Source of the DNA: Siderastrea siderea
Lineage: Eukaryota; Cnidaria; Anthozoa; Scleractinia; Rhizangiidae
Direction: 5' to 3'
DNA: 64,000 nucleotides
Assembly: GCA_964030785.1 (NCBI GenBank)
Contig: OZ034968.1
Span: 42,571,186-42,635,185, forward strand
Part shown: in pieces, positions 1 through 11,800 of the stretch
How the letters are laid out: each line of letters starts with the position of its first letter
Position numbering within the stretch: the first letter of the stretch is position 1
Made by a program: the position numbers and the translations under genes
The notes under the pieces: model-generated
What the model saw: the letters and a program-made list of their open reading frames with translations, nothing else
Told to the model about the DNA's origin: nothing
Databases searched by the model: none

Positions 1-1021
1 TCAATTCGCGCTTTCCCCACAATCTCGGAGCCTGGAACAGGATACTTCAGATTGGACGGGGACCGCGCGGCCTATTTTAAAGTGGGGGGGGGGGGGGGGC
101 TAACTCGATCACTCAAGTGTGAGAGAGGGGGAGGGGGTGGAATGGTAGCCTAATGTGAAATTTTTTGGCGGCGGCCAAAAAGTGTTAAAAGTTGTCAGCT
201 TTTACCGACATAAGAAACGAATCAAAGCGATACTAAAGAGTATCAAAGACATCAAACTATTCAACCTACTGGTGATTAACAATGTCGATACTTAGGACAC
301 GTTTTGGTGGTCTAATCCGGAATCGAAGTCAATATACTATTACAGTTTTCTCAGTTTGGAGATGATGATTCCTTTCGCTCAGTAATGTGCCCACGATAAC
401 AAAATAAATGGAATGCGGTCAGAACGTTTTGGCTCACTCAGAATGGAAAAAAATTGCGTCCTTTCAGGGAGTCGGTATTCTGGATATTCCTAAACTGGAA
501 TAGGAATAGACAGGATAGTCCTAAAGTAATGTGCCTGAGCCTAGACTAAACCTCTTCTTTCATCTCTGCACACATTTAAAGACATATCCGGCAAGGTGCA
601 AACCTTGATGTGTTCGCATTTAAGATCTCAAACTCAAAAATATTTTCTTTAAAACTTGTGCAAGCAAACTTGTCATTACAGAATGAGGCAAAGTGAGAAA
701 ACTGTGCTGAGTATCATGAAATATATAGTTCACCAAAGTCGGTCTGTCGGTATGTCCTGAATGCAGAATGCCTTATTCGATTTGTCATCGTTAGGAGCGA
801 AAAAGATCTTTTGACAGCTATTCTAGTTGCAAAGTTTACATGCATAGAGAGGCTTGAAGAAGTCACGTTGTTTTTCAGCAAATATCTAAGCCAGTGTTGC
901 CGATAATCCTATCTGGAGCCCGGACCAGGCAAGAACAAATGTCAACAAAAGTCAAATTCTTTAAAAGCATGAGAAAGTCATTGAGAGTTCACGAATTAGA
1001 GGCCAAACGACAGAGAGAGTT
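1..1021. other. No gene seen (window edge)
   Basis: No convincing coding region or repeat pair was found on either strand. A G-homopolymer lies near positions 87-100 in a G-rich stretch continuing to about 140. If the minus-strand gene to the right ends near 1022, this stretch would hold its 3' untranslated region and downstream flank, but I see no clear polyadenylation signal that settles this. Confidence 0.4.
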
Positions 1022-1223
1022 TCAACTTCCGTTGATTGGGATTAACATTTGAGCAGGTTCAAACTCTTCAAGATAGACTCCCCCAGAGCGCACGTGAGTT
1101 TCAACTAATCTGAAGCCAAATGATAGCAAGGCGATTTGAACTCTTGAAGAGTATTCCCTTTTTGTTTGGTCCATGTGAAAATTAAATCGTAAAACCACGG
1201 GAAAACCTCGGTACTGGTTAACC
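1022..1223 (-). CDS. Possible terminal exon of an unrecognised gene
   Basis: On the minus strand a good acceptor (TTTCAG) is followed by an open frame of about 66 codons ending in TGA at 1022. The frame has a varied, protein-like composition (for example FGFRLVETHVRSGGVYLEEF). It could be the last exon of the gene whose first coding exon lies at 2132-2387, with a MITE in the intervening intron. However, that exon leaves one base, while this frame needs two bases from the preceding exon, so either a middle exon exists or the link is wrong. Joined directly, the other frame is open for about 39 codons. I recognise no domain. Transcript evidence would decide. Confidence 0.3.
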
Positions 1224-1243
1224 CTGAAACTAATCACTGACTA

Positions 1244-1678
1244 CCGTAAATGATCGATTAAGCGCCGCTACTCGAATAAGTGCCGCTCTGGAATAAGCGC
1301 CGCACCTTTACTGAAAATAATTTAATAAGTGCCACAGCGCCAATTTGGATATTGTTCATGTGTTCATGGTACCTCTTGTATTTGAACAGCAAGACTTTAA
1401 TTTCACAAAGACACTGAGAAACTGTATTCATGTTACCTCTTGTATTTGAGCAGCAATACTTTCACAGAGACTGAGAAACTGCGTTCAAGATACCTCTTGT
1501 ATTACATTCAAAATAATTTTATATTAAATCGTGCATACCTAGTATGTGCCTCACTTATTCTCTCTATTCCCCTCAATGTTTTACCCGTAGTTGAAATAAG
1601 CACCGCTCTCGAATAAGTGCCGCACCTTTAACAGGGAAAATTAAATAAGCACCGCGGCGCTTAATCGATCATTTACAG
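1244..1678. mobile_element. Fold-back MITE, TA-flanked
   Basis: The ends are inverted copies starting C(C/T)GTAAATGATCGATTAAG, continuing into GCGCCGC-rich sequence, and each is flanked by TA (1242-1243 and 1679-1680). Internal sub-repeats of an AATAAGCGCCGC-like motif occur at both ends. There is no coding capacity. The TA flank and CxGTA start fit a non-autonomous Tc1/mariner-type element; that assignment is inference. Confidence 0.7.
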
Positions 1679-2131
1679 TAATGAATTTTCCAACTTTATT
1701 ATTATTATTATTTTAAAGGCACCAAAAAGTGGGGGAAAGTGGGGGGGTGGGGGGGTTAAAGCCCTCTCAGCCCACCCCTCGCACAGTCCCTGTTGGATAC
1801 TTCAGATCCAGATTGTTCATAACTCGCAAATGCCCCAAACTGTCAAATTCCGTACGGTCATGCAGATTCCCCATCTCCCCGCCCCTCTCCCGGTCTAAGT
1901 AGGGTCAACAGTTAATAAATATACCATGCTGCATTCTGTAGTTGTCTACGTATGTGAATTATAAGCGATAAACAATCGATATATGTACATAATAATCATG
2001 CTTACATCTATCTACTGAAATCGTTTGATTGTTATGTAGATCATAAGTCAGTCAACCTCAAGATTTAAATTTCCCGCCATAACACAAGTTGGACATCCTA
2101 CAGACATTGCCTTGGAATTTTTGTACCATAC

Positions 2132-2387
2132 CTGTATCACCTCCAGTTTTATCACCTTTCCTTCGACTCTGTGGAGCGATTCCTTGTGCCTTGACAAAAA
2201 GCTGAGTATTGAGTTCTTTGAGAATAGCTTGCTTCGCCAAGACGCGAGTCGACTTGTCATCTTTGGCAGCGAATTCTTTGGCTTTGTTTTTCGCGGTTGA
2301 CACCGATAACTTCTTCGGCTTTGTTGGTGTATTGTAACGCTGATTTCTTATTCGTTTATCTTGCTCACCTGGACTATCTTCTTGCAT
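2132..2387 (-). CDS. First coding exon of an unrecognised minus-strand gene
   Basis: An ATG at 2387 opens 85 codons ending at a consensus donor (ACAG followed by GTATGG at 2126-2131), leaving one base. The peptide is strongly basic and hydrophilic, rich in Lys, Arg and Gln, with no signal peptide or membrane segment, which fits a nuclear or nucleic-acid-associated protein. No named family was recognised. It is transcribed away from the TBC gene, its ATG being 444 bp from that gene's ATG, so the two probably share a divergent promoter. Downstream exons are uncertain; a candidate lies at 1022-1223. Confidence 0.55.
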
Positions 2388-2831
2388 TTTAGCTTAAAAT
2401 ATGATCCAGTTTAGGTCAGTTATATCGTGGAGATCCGGAGATCCCAATTCTAACTCCCCGCCATTTTCTTTTTCCCGAAAAACCATCGACAACGCAACGA
2501 AGATTTTCGAGTGGAATAGACATTTCCGAAGAGCTTTGCATGATGGGAACGATATTGCAGCGACGAGTGAACAACATGGCGGGCGATCAATCGGGATATC
2601 ACCCTGTGGTACTACATGTAATATAAGGTCTCTTAACGTGTTGTTAGCAAGGAGTCTAAGGCTTTAGTACACAACCAGGGGTCGTTACGTGTTCATCTGT
2701 CTTAGGAAAAGCTGAGGAACACAATAACAAAAAATCTATGACTTCCCGACGAGTTTAGAGCCGTCAAAATTCGCGCCGGCTTGTTCGAGAATTGTAAGCT
2801 ATCGTAACTCACTTTACGAATATTTTTGACG
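2388..2831. promoter_or_regulatory. Putative divergent promoter
   Basis: This is the gap between the start codon of the minus-strand gene and the ATG of the TBC-domain gene. It has more CpG than its surroundings and no clear TATA box, as expected for a housekeeping bidirectional promoter. An 88-codon plus-strand frame at 2401-2667 has unconvincing composition and is taken as 5' leader. The 5' UTRs of both genes must fit here unless there are upstream non-coding exons. Confidence 0.45.
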
Positions 2832-5800
2832 ATGTTGAGCTCGGTGAAAAATTACGTGGTTGTCTCTGAGGAAATAGAGGAAGATTGGAATGGATCAGAG
2901 GAAAACCAAGATGACTCAAATACTGTGTACTGCCGTGAGTCTTTATTGACAAACTCCCATATGTCCGATGACGTCGAAACTCAAAACGCCCAAGTTATCA
3001 GTTCGAATCTGGCCAAGCTTTCTTCGAATTCCGATGAAGCAATACAAGAAGACTGCGAGGAAATCAGTGATGATACCGTTGGAGAAGGGGAGTTTAACTA
3101 TAACCATATAACAAATGAATCACACCAGAAGACAGATAAGAATTTAACGACTTCTTCCGGGATACCCGCGAAATTTGTTGAGTCACCAACGGAGTCTAAT
3201 CAATTTCCGTCTGGGAAAACGACCCGGGATACTTCACTCAGTGATTCTTCTGAAAACCTCCTCAGTTCAAATCAACGTAGACAACCTTCAGTCGAGGACA
3301 GTGGTGAAATAGTTTCACTTACGGTTCGCAAATCAAGCTCAGCCGATGATTTGTTAGACAAAAACTTTGTAAAATGGAGCAATGCCGGTGGAAACTCACT
3401 TAGAAGCAACCTAGACAAGGATAGCACACAAAACTCAGAATCCCCATGCAGTGATGTTGAATTTAGTGCTTGTTCTTCAGTCACTAGTTGTACTGAAGAC
3501 AGTGGAATTTGCTCCACAGTTAGAGACGATGAACTGGAAGAAATACCACTCAATGGTTCGAGATTCAGCCCTGAATTGTACAAACAAATTTCCAGGCTTT
3601 CTGTGGATGAATCCGTTGCTGCCTGGATACCCAAGTCGTCGAACACATACGCACCATGCCCTAACTCTAATGCAAAGGTTATGACTGATACAGATGGTGG
3701 GAAATCACACAAGCAAACCAAACTCAAGTAAGTTTGTTTTATTTCTTTTTTGACATTTCCATTCGTTCAATGTCTATTTCAAGGTGATGTGATGTGATGT
3801 GCCTTTGCAAATGTGTTCCAAACGAAACTGAAAGCAAAAGTGCAGAGTTTCAATAAAATTTTTATGGACTGTTAGATTTTTCTGTATACTACAATGGGCC
3901 ATTCCATTTAATGTCCGAACCCCCCCTCCCTATTGAGGGTTAATTATAAATTTTACCCCTTAGGAAAAAAAGATCAAAGTGCCGACGCATTCCCCCCTTC
4001 AGAAAAAGGCAGATGTTTTCGAGAGATCAAAGGTACCGACATAGCTACCCCCTCAGAAATGACTTTAAAAACCCCCTCCCTCTCCCTAGGATTTCCCTGA
4101 CCCTCAATAGGGGGGGTGCGGACATTAAATGGAATGACCCAATGTAGTTGGCACATGGCCAGACACAAACTTATTGCAAAAATGTAACATAGCTAATTGC
4201 AGGACTTATTTCACCCTTGTGTCACTAATAATTCGTGACAAACCAAAAATGAACATTCAGGCAGGCATCTAATACCTTTCTACACTAGGGAATAGTCAAG
4301 TCAACATTCCACTTGGATTATGTAATAGCCCATCTCGTTCAGTGTGTCAACGTTCTTATTTCACAGTGAGGCTTTGTGGACAAAAATTAATTGGAAATTG
4401 TTCTCGATTCCTTTGTCTCTTTATTCCTGTAAGGGACTTAAACTCGAAGAAAACCAAATTTAGGAACAACTTTAGAATACCCATCCCCTTATTTACATAT
4501 CTCTTAATGCCTTGAAGAACAAGGCATATGGAAACAAAAGGAATAATTGTTATTCAGTGACATGCAAATAAAGGGACGGGTGTTCTAAAGTTTAAGCCAA
4601 ATTTATCCAGAAAGAGTGTTGTCGTCGATCGAAGATACAAGTAATCACCAGACATGTCGTCGGTCAGCATTCAATGTTTAATCACTCAGGTTTCGTGTGT
4701 TTACAGGTTCTTGCAATGGAAGCTTGATTAATTGATCACAATAGAAAAATAACAATACATTAAAGGTTAGAAAACTGGCGATATTTATGGGTTAAATGTG
4801 AAATTACAATGTGAAAATGTTAACAACAGGGTTCAAAATTTACTTTTATGTCCAGTTGCCCCTGGGGCAACCACAAGACTTGGTTTGGTTGCCCATAGAA
4901 TATTTTGGTTGTCCAAGCTCTTGCCCCAGTTCAAGCCAAGAAACTAATATAGGTAGCTAAACAGTGAGTTTTATAAATCCTAACAAGAAAATGAAATAGA
5001 AATACAGTGAACTGTATTCAAGAGTGTCTTGATAAAATGTTTTGACCAGCCTGTGTCCTCTCAGAGTTGTTTTTTGTCCATCAGTCATGCAAGGCTTAGT
5101 GTTATAAAAATGCAGATTTATCTTTCGAAAACCGGCTGCAATAACTACAAAACATAGCGTTTTCTTTCTCGTGAAATTCCAGCCAGGGTCTTCCAGTCTT
5201 CCACGACTCTTGAAACGTACAAAATCTTTTTTTTTTAACTTTCTTGCGCCTTGGCTAATTCTGCTGTAGATTTTAAGACACCCGTAGCATTGCTTTGATC
5301 ATCATCTTTGTTCGTGGCTTCTGAATTGTTGTTATTGCTACCATCCTTCACTTGCTCACGGCCGAAGTAGCAGAAGAGGCTCATGGTAACTGAGATGAAT
5401 GGTGAATTGTTATCGTCGGAACAAACATGGCGACGTCACAGAGCGGATCTCACTAGTGCATCATGGACTACGTTTACTAGTACCAACCACTGGTTAAAGC
5501 ACAACAGGCTCATTCAAATTAACTACGTCGTGCAGAACAAAGAGTTGCGGGAGAGAAAAGCCTTCCAATGGTAGCGTAAATGATACTCAAGTATTTCTTC
5601 CTCGTTTTTTTACTTTCCACTAACTTTTAGGTATTGCTAACACTTCAAAGACAACAAGCTGTTATATTTATTCAACTTTATCAAGTCTTTATTAGGGACT
5701 AGTGCCATGGCAGATTGGGTTGCCCAAGGGGCAACCACTCAGCACAATTTGGTTGCCCCATTGTAATTTTGGTTGTCCGGGACAGCCGGACAACCGTTAA

Positions 5801-8800
5801 TTTCGAACCCTGAATGAAGACATATACTCAGCAAGACGAAATGTTCGGTCAATGTTCAGTTTTTGGTTTCCGGTTTTCAGCTTTCTGTCGGCAGCAAAGA
5901 GGTCAAATCAGGTTATAATTTTACTTTATCGAGCATTTTGACCCAGTGTGACAAGAAACAAAGGAATGATAGGGTAGTTTTAGCTTTTGATGAAGAATTT
6001 ATACCTGAAACTTCAGCTTTTGATTATCTTTTCAGAGGGAAATTTACATTGTGTGGTTCCAGAAAATATCCGTACCCTCCCCATGGATGGTCATTGGAAA
6101 TTCCCAGGGGGTGGGGGGGGGGTTGTCAAAGGCCAAAATTTTTAATGGAAAGTATGAAGCTAAACTGGAATTTCTGGAGGGGTGGGGTGTTCAAAGTAAA
6201 AAACCATCTTCGGGGAGGTATGGATATTTTCTGGAACCACACGTTTTATCAACTAAGTTGATACATGTCTTAAAGTTGAAGTGTGTTATTTCCCCACCAT
6301 TAAAAAATATTTTGAACAAGTCCTGAAGATAAATTAACTCCTGTCATCACTGGTTAGGAGGCATTGTGCTAAAATGACCTTTTAAATTTCCAACTTATCT
6401 GCATCCAAAAAAACCTCGACTGTTACTCTGTAACAAAATTTATGCACTTTCACAAGACAGTAATTTTGTCCCAGCATTAGGGGATATTTATTACCTAATG
6501 AGGTCCTGGAAAGGAGTTTTCTGTGACCACGAGGTACATATATTGGGAATATGAGCAACAAAAAATTTAAGAGCCCAAGTGAACCCTCAGGGTTGATTTT
6601 TTTGGCAATGTTGCTATGGTACTGTTAATCATCTCTAACAAGACATGGGCACATTAAATTTGGGTTAATCATCGGTAAATGTTTTGAAGACAAGACTTTC
6701 ATCTAAATCTCTTGTCTGAAAGCGAAGAGAAGGGTGTCAGAGACATGGGATTTTGTAATATCACTACAGCTGTATATATTTTTGGCTTGCTCCTGCTGAG
6801 TATTTACATGCATCCATGCAATATTGAAGTGAGAAATATTCATAACCAATCAATTATTGAGTGTTGTTAATGTATATCAGAAACTTAAACAAGTGTTCAC
6901 AAAAATAGCAGATTTAATGTTGCACTTTGAATTCTCAAATGGTACTCCAGAAAGAGAGATTTATTATTTGTGAAGATGAAAATGCCATGGGCATATTGTC
7001 ATGGAAATTTTGTCTATTTTAAAAATGTGTTGTTGGCTTTCCATGTTAGCAATATCAAGCATGCATGTACACGTACCCTGGGTTTGTCCAAAAGCAAATA
7101 TTAAATACTCTCTCATGCAGCATATCACTAGCTGTTTACTTTTTATTTTCTTTATTTATTTTTTGCACAGAAAGAATTTTTGTTCTGGTTATTGTTGTTA
7201 AGTGATACTTGAATAATGTAATTCATGTGCTTCACACAGTGATACTTAAAAGAATTCAATCATGTATTTTTTTTAAGCACAGATGGGCTTTATGCTGTTA
7301 TTATTAGTAGTTAAAATTCAATTATTCCAAGGACTGTACTTCATAAAGTCTGCGCATGGATGCAAGAAAAGCCCAAGATTTTTGAATTCTCATGGACAAA
7401 TTCAAATTAATACTAAACTGATGTGCAAAATTCCTAGATTTTTTCAAGTTGCCCTAATGGTAGATTAAAGTGTAGTGAAGTTCACTACTTCAGGTGTGAA
7501 GTAAAGCATCTACAGAATGAATGGAAATTGATCATGTTTTGACATTCAATGTTTTGACATTCAAATGTCAAAACAAAAAGTAGCTTGGCAAAATTTTGTG
7601 CGTGTTAGTGAAAAGTTTCCTTCCCAGTGCACTATATTTTGGGGAGGTTTGATTCTTTCTCCTTCCAAGTGTTCCCAGAATTAAAAAAATAATAATTTGA
7701 ATACACAGTTACAGATGTGAAGTAAATGACTATTTTACCAGCCATTGCTGGATTGTCAAAGAGGGATTGTGGTGCAGTTTATTTCTGTGGTTCAAATGAA
7801 AAAAGCTACATTTATTTCGTTGCAGAGACCTGTTTTCAAGATCATCTCAGAAGCAAGTTGTTCAAGGTTGGAAGTTATTCGGCAAGGTCCCAGCAAAAGA
7901 TTCTAGGGAAAACAGCAATGCACTTCACGGTCGAACATCTTCTTTTGATAGAGGTAATTTTGTTACATCAAATTACATACCATAGAATTCTGAAACAGTG
8001 GCCCTATTATCTTCAGATTTAGCAGGCCTAAAGGGTGAGATCACATTAGTTTTGTGTAGTACATAACTACTGTTACAGCTGTAGGTGACCATTACTTTGA
8101 GACAGATAAAATACATAAGTAATTGAAGCCAAAAACTCACAGAGACATTTCTGGCCTGAAAAGTCATGTGCATATCATTCTCATTGAATGTTTGGCCAGA
8201 ATTACCAACAACTTTTAGGAACAAAAGACTGGTGTTCTAACCTGTAGACCAGCCCACTTTCTCTCTAGTGCCTTTACACCTACATGTACTTAAAAAAGAA
8301 ATTGTTTGTATGTAGTTTTTGTATGTGTGAATAATTTTAACTAATTTTTGTAATTTGTAATAAATTATTCTTTTAAATTTGCTTATTTACTAATCTTTAT
8401 TATTTACTGTTATTGTTGTAAGGCGCTATTGAACCTTTGGGAAATAGCGTCCCATAAATTTATTATTGTTGTTATTATTATTATTATTATTAATATTATT
8501 ATTATTATTATTATTATTGTAAAGTTGCTCATTTAAGAGTAGTCGTCCCGTGATGTCTCTGTCTGTCTCACTTAGACAGCTTGTTTGTTACTCAACAGGA
8601 GACTTCAAACGCAAGTCTCTTGGTGACAAACCTTCCTCAACTCCTCCAAGCTTAAAACCCAAGTTCCTTTCAGCGAAGAAGAAGCCCACAACTGGAAGTT
8701 CAACAACAGCACTTATTTTTGAAAACAGGCCCAGGTAATTTATATCTACCAAAATATTAGTGACATAGTAGTGACAGACTATGCAATCATTAGCACGTTT

Positions 8801-11800
8801 TGTTTTTGGTAGACTTTTGCCACATGTATTCAGATAATAGTTACCCATGTCATACTTAAACCCTTTAAGCCCAATATAAAATGCATAATTTTTTCTCCAT
8901 ACTGTTCTCCATACACTTCTTATGGAACTAGCAAGGAGGATTTGTCTAAATATCAAGACACGTTATCCTTGGCGCTCACTTTCTTTGTTCTCATCACTTG
9001 AATGTTTAATTTGAACAAGTACTGATAATGTAAAGAGAAATTTCATTTCTGTCACTGTTAGGGCTTGAAGGGTTAAACTTTTATTTGTGACTGAAAGTGA
9101 CACTGGAAAGCCCTGTTGGGAAGTTGTCTTTCAGAAAATATTGATTTATTATTATTAAATTCACCTCAGTTATTGAATTTCTACCTCTCTCGTTGTTCAC
9201 CATGTATGGTTGCCAGTGAATAAACCTGCTTTTCGCTGGTAAGGAAATTGCATGCCATGTTTGGCATCGCAAAGCAGAAGTTTTGTCCAAAAATATGGCA
9301 TGAAAATTCTGCATGATTATTATGCTGTAGTTGAGAGTTTCACCCTTTAAACCCATCATTATATTATACAAATTCTCCTTACTGGTCTCCATAGATTTTA
9401 CTGATTGTCAACTGTGAGAACTTGCTTAAACATCAAGGCAGTTCATCTTTGGTGATCATTAATTTTGCTAAATTCTCATGACCTGTATGTGTTATAATGC
9501 AGTGATATGATGAGGAGAAATTTGATGCTGATCACTATTGGGGCTGAAGGCTTATTATTATTGAACTCGTGCTTGTTGGATATATACTGAGGTGATTATA
9601 ACCAACTCAGCACTGTGTGCCGTACACTGTCACCTCATATTCAATTGTACACTCTTGGAATAAATACTTAATTGTTCACAGCTGAATTTGTTTTCTCTAA
9701 AACCACATTTCAGCAACCTCCCAGCAAAATCAGCGGCTGAAGAGAGGAAGCACAGGAAACAGTATGAAGCAATGGTTGCTGAGGCAAAGAAAAAAGGTCA
9801 TTAGAATAGTATAATAACCATAGTCAACTGTTATGAGCAATTTGTTGTAGTCTGTATCAGGATTACTACTTTACGGTAGACTCCTATCTCAAACATGTAA
9901 GGGAAACGTTAAACCAAAAGTTATTTGAGATAACAGGTGTTTGAGATATCCATTAGTAAACAAGTGAGCTAAACAATTATAAGAAATAAAGTGTATTAAA
10001 TATTGGGATAGCTGGGGTTTGAGAGAGAAGGGTTTTTCAATCGTTTCTTTGTCTTTCCCATGCCCACGTAACTCATGGCTCAGTCTACTTGCCAGCTCAC
10101 TAAAATTAGGAGAGGAATCAAAAGAGACTGCTCAGGTGTAGTGTTCAACAGAAATTTAAAAATTGTTTCTGTTTTCGACAACTATTTTTAAAATGCATAC
10201 TTTATCTCCTCTGTGATTGTAGAATTGAGGGACATGATGCTTCAAGAAAAGAAGCTTAGAGAGAAGTGCAAACAGGAAGATGGGATTGTTTCTGCTGTCT
10301 CTATGTGGACTAATGAGATATTACCCAACTGGGAAACTATGTAAGGTTTCTTTGTGTTGAGTGTTAGTAGATTTATATCATAATAGGTGTTTGTTGGACA
10401 AAATGAAGACCCAGACAATTGGTGCAACATAATCGACAAGCTCTAGTTCTGAGCATTTGTCCACCTAATAATGATTATTGGGTAAACAAATGCCGCATTA
10501 TACACCTTATTCCAAAATGGCAGAAAATGTATAATTCTTTTGTCTCATTGTTAATTGGCCCTTGTTGCCTCAATCCCATCTGCAGAATTCAAAGGAATAT
10601 TTGGCTTAAAACAAGGCAACAAGGGCCAATTAACGTGGAGACAAAAGAAAAATGTATTTTAAGGCATGAACAACTCATAATTAAGAAGACAAAGAAAAAT
10701 AACGATGGACATTATTGTTTGTCATGTATATTGTATTCTATTCTTGGTGTTTGATTTGTGATGTCCCTCTCTTCAGCATTTGATATATTCATATGTTTAC
10801 AGAGAATTTCATATTACTTTTGACAAACGGGTTCCAAAGTTTGTTCAGTAATTCCAAAGTTCCCGGGGAAACGTTTTGAATTTGAATTGAACTTGGGAAC
10901 TTCAGAATTAATTCAAAAATGAAGTTTGAAGTTGGACAGTAGCAAACTTCTGTTTCATTTTAGCAAGTTGGCAGTGTTAAAAGTGTTTGAAGCAAAACCT
11001 TTTAAGGTGATTCTGTCAAGAATAAATATGGGAATATTTTTGAAACTTCACTTGGCGAGAAATTCTTTACTCTCCTAATAATGTTAACAGATTTGCCAGC
11101 AATGCCGTACAGATGTACCCAGAAAAAAAGGGCAAAGAAATACCTCAAAGCGTTGGTTTATTGTCATCCAATCAATTGAAGGGCCCGATGGAAAAAGGGA
11201 ATAAGTGATGATTGCAGGTTGAAAATCTTATTTGGTGCTATTTAGCTGAACATTGGCACACAGGCTGGTTTTCCTGTGAGGAACATTGTTGTGCAGTTAT
11301 TTCTTGACCTGAGAGCTTCAATTTGAAGAATTAGTGTATTACTTTTGCTTAAAACTGACACAAAGAAAACAACAGGACCGCAGATTCTAGGTTGAATTCC
11401 TTTGTTTTAGTTCAGGCAGAGAACAAAAGAAATCATTCACGCATCACTTGAGCGAGTTCAGTTCAACAAAACTTTTCGTGCAGAAGTAATATGCTTATTC
11501 TTCAAATTTTAGATCTCAGGTCAAGAAATAAGTGCGCAACAGTGTTCTTCACATGAAAACCAGCCTGTGTGCCAATGTTCAGCTAAATAGGAGCAATTTC
11601 GATTTTAACCTCAATCATCACTTACGCCCTTTTTCCACCGGGCCCTTCAATTGCTGATAAGCGAAACTCGCTCTCTCTAACTTCAAACTAAAACACGCAA
11701 AGTTTCTTGTTCGATTTGAAGTTCAAATGCATGTTCGGCAGGAAAGAACAAACTTCAGAACCTGCTCGTCAAAAGTTATATGAAACCCTCTGCAAGTGGT

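Noticed and set aside
2401..2667. 88-codon plus-strand frame upstream of the TBC gene
   Set aside because: Lies in the divergent promoter/5' leader, has no homology I recognise and no splice logic joining it to the gene.
4827..5812. Calling this element hAT from its CAGGG ends
   Set aside because: No 8-bp target duplication could be found at the borders; left unclassified.
6051..6326. Overlapping 132- and 91-codon plus-strand frames
   Set aside because: Produced by a fold-back MITE with a G-rich centre.
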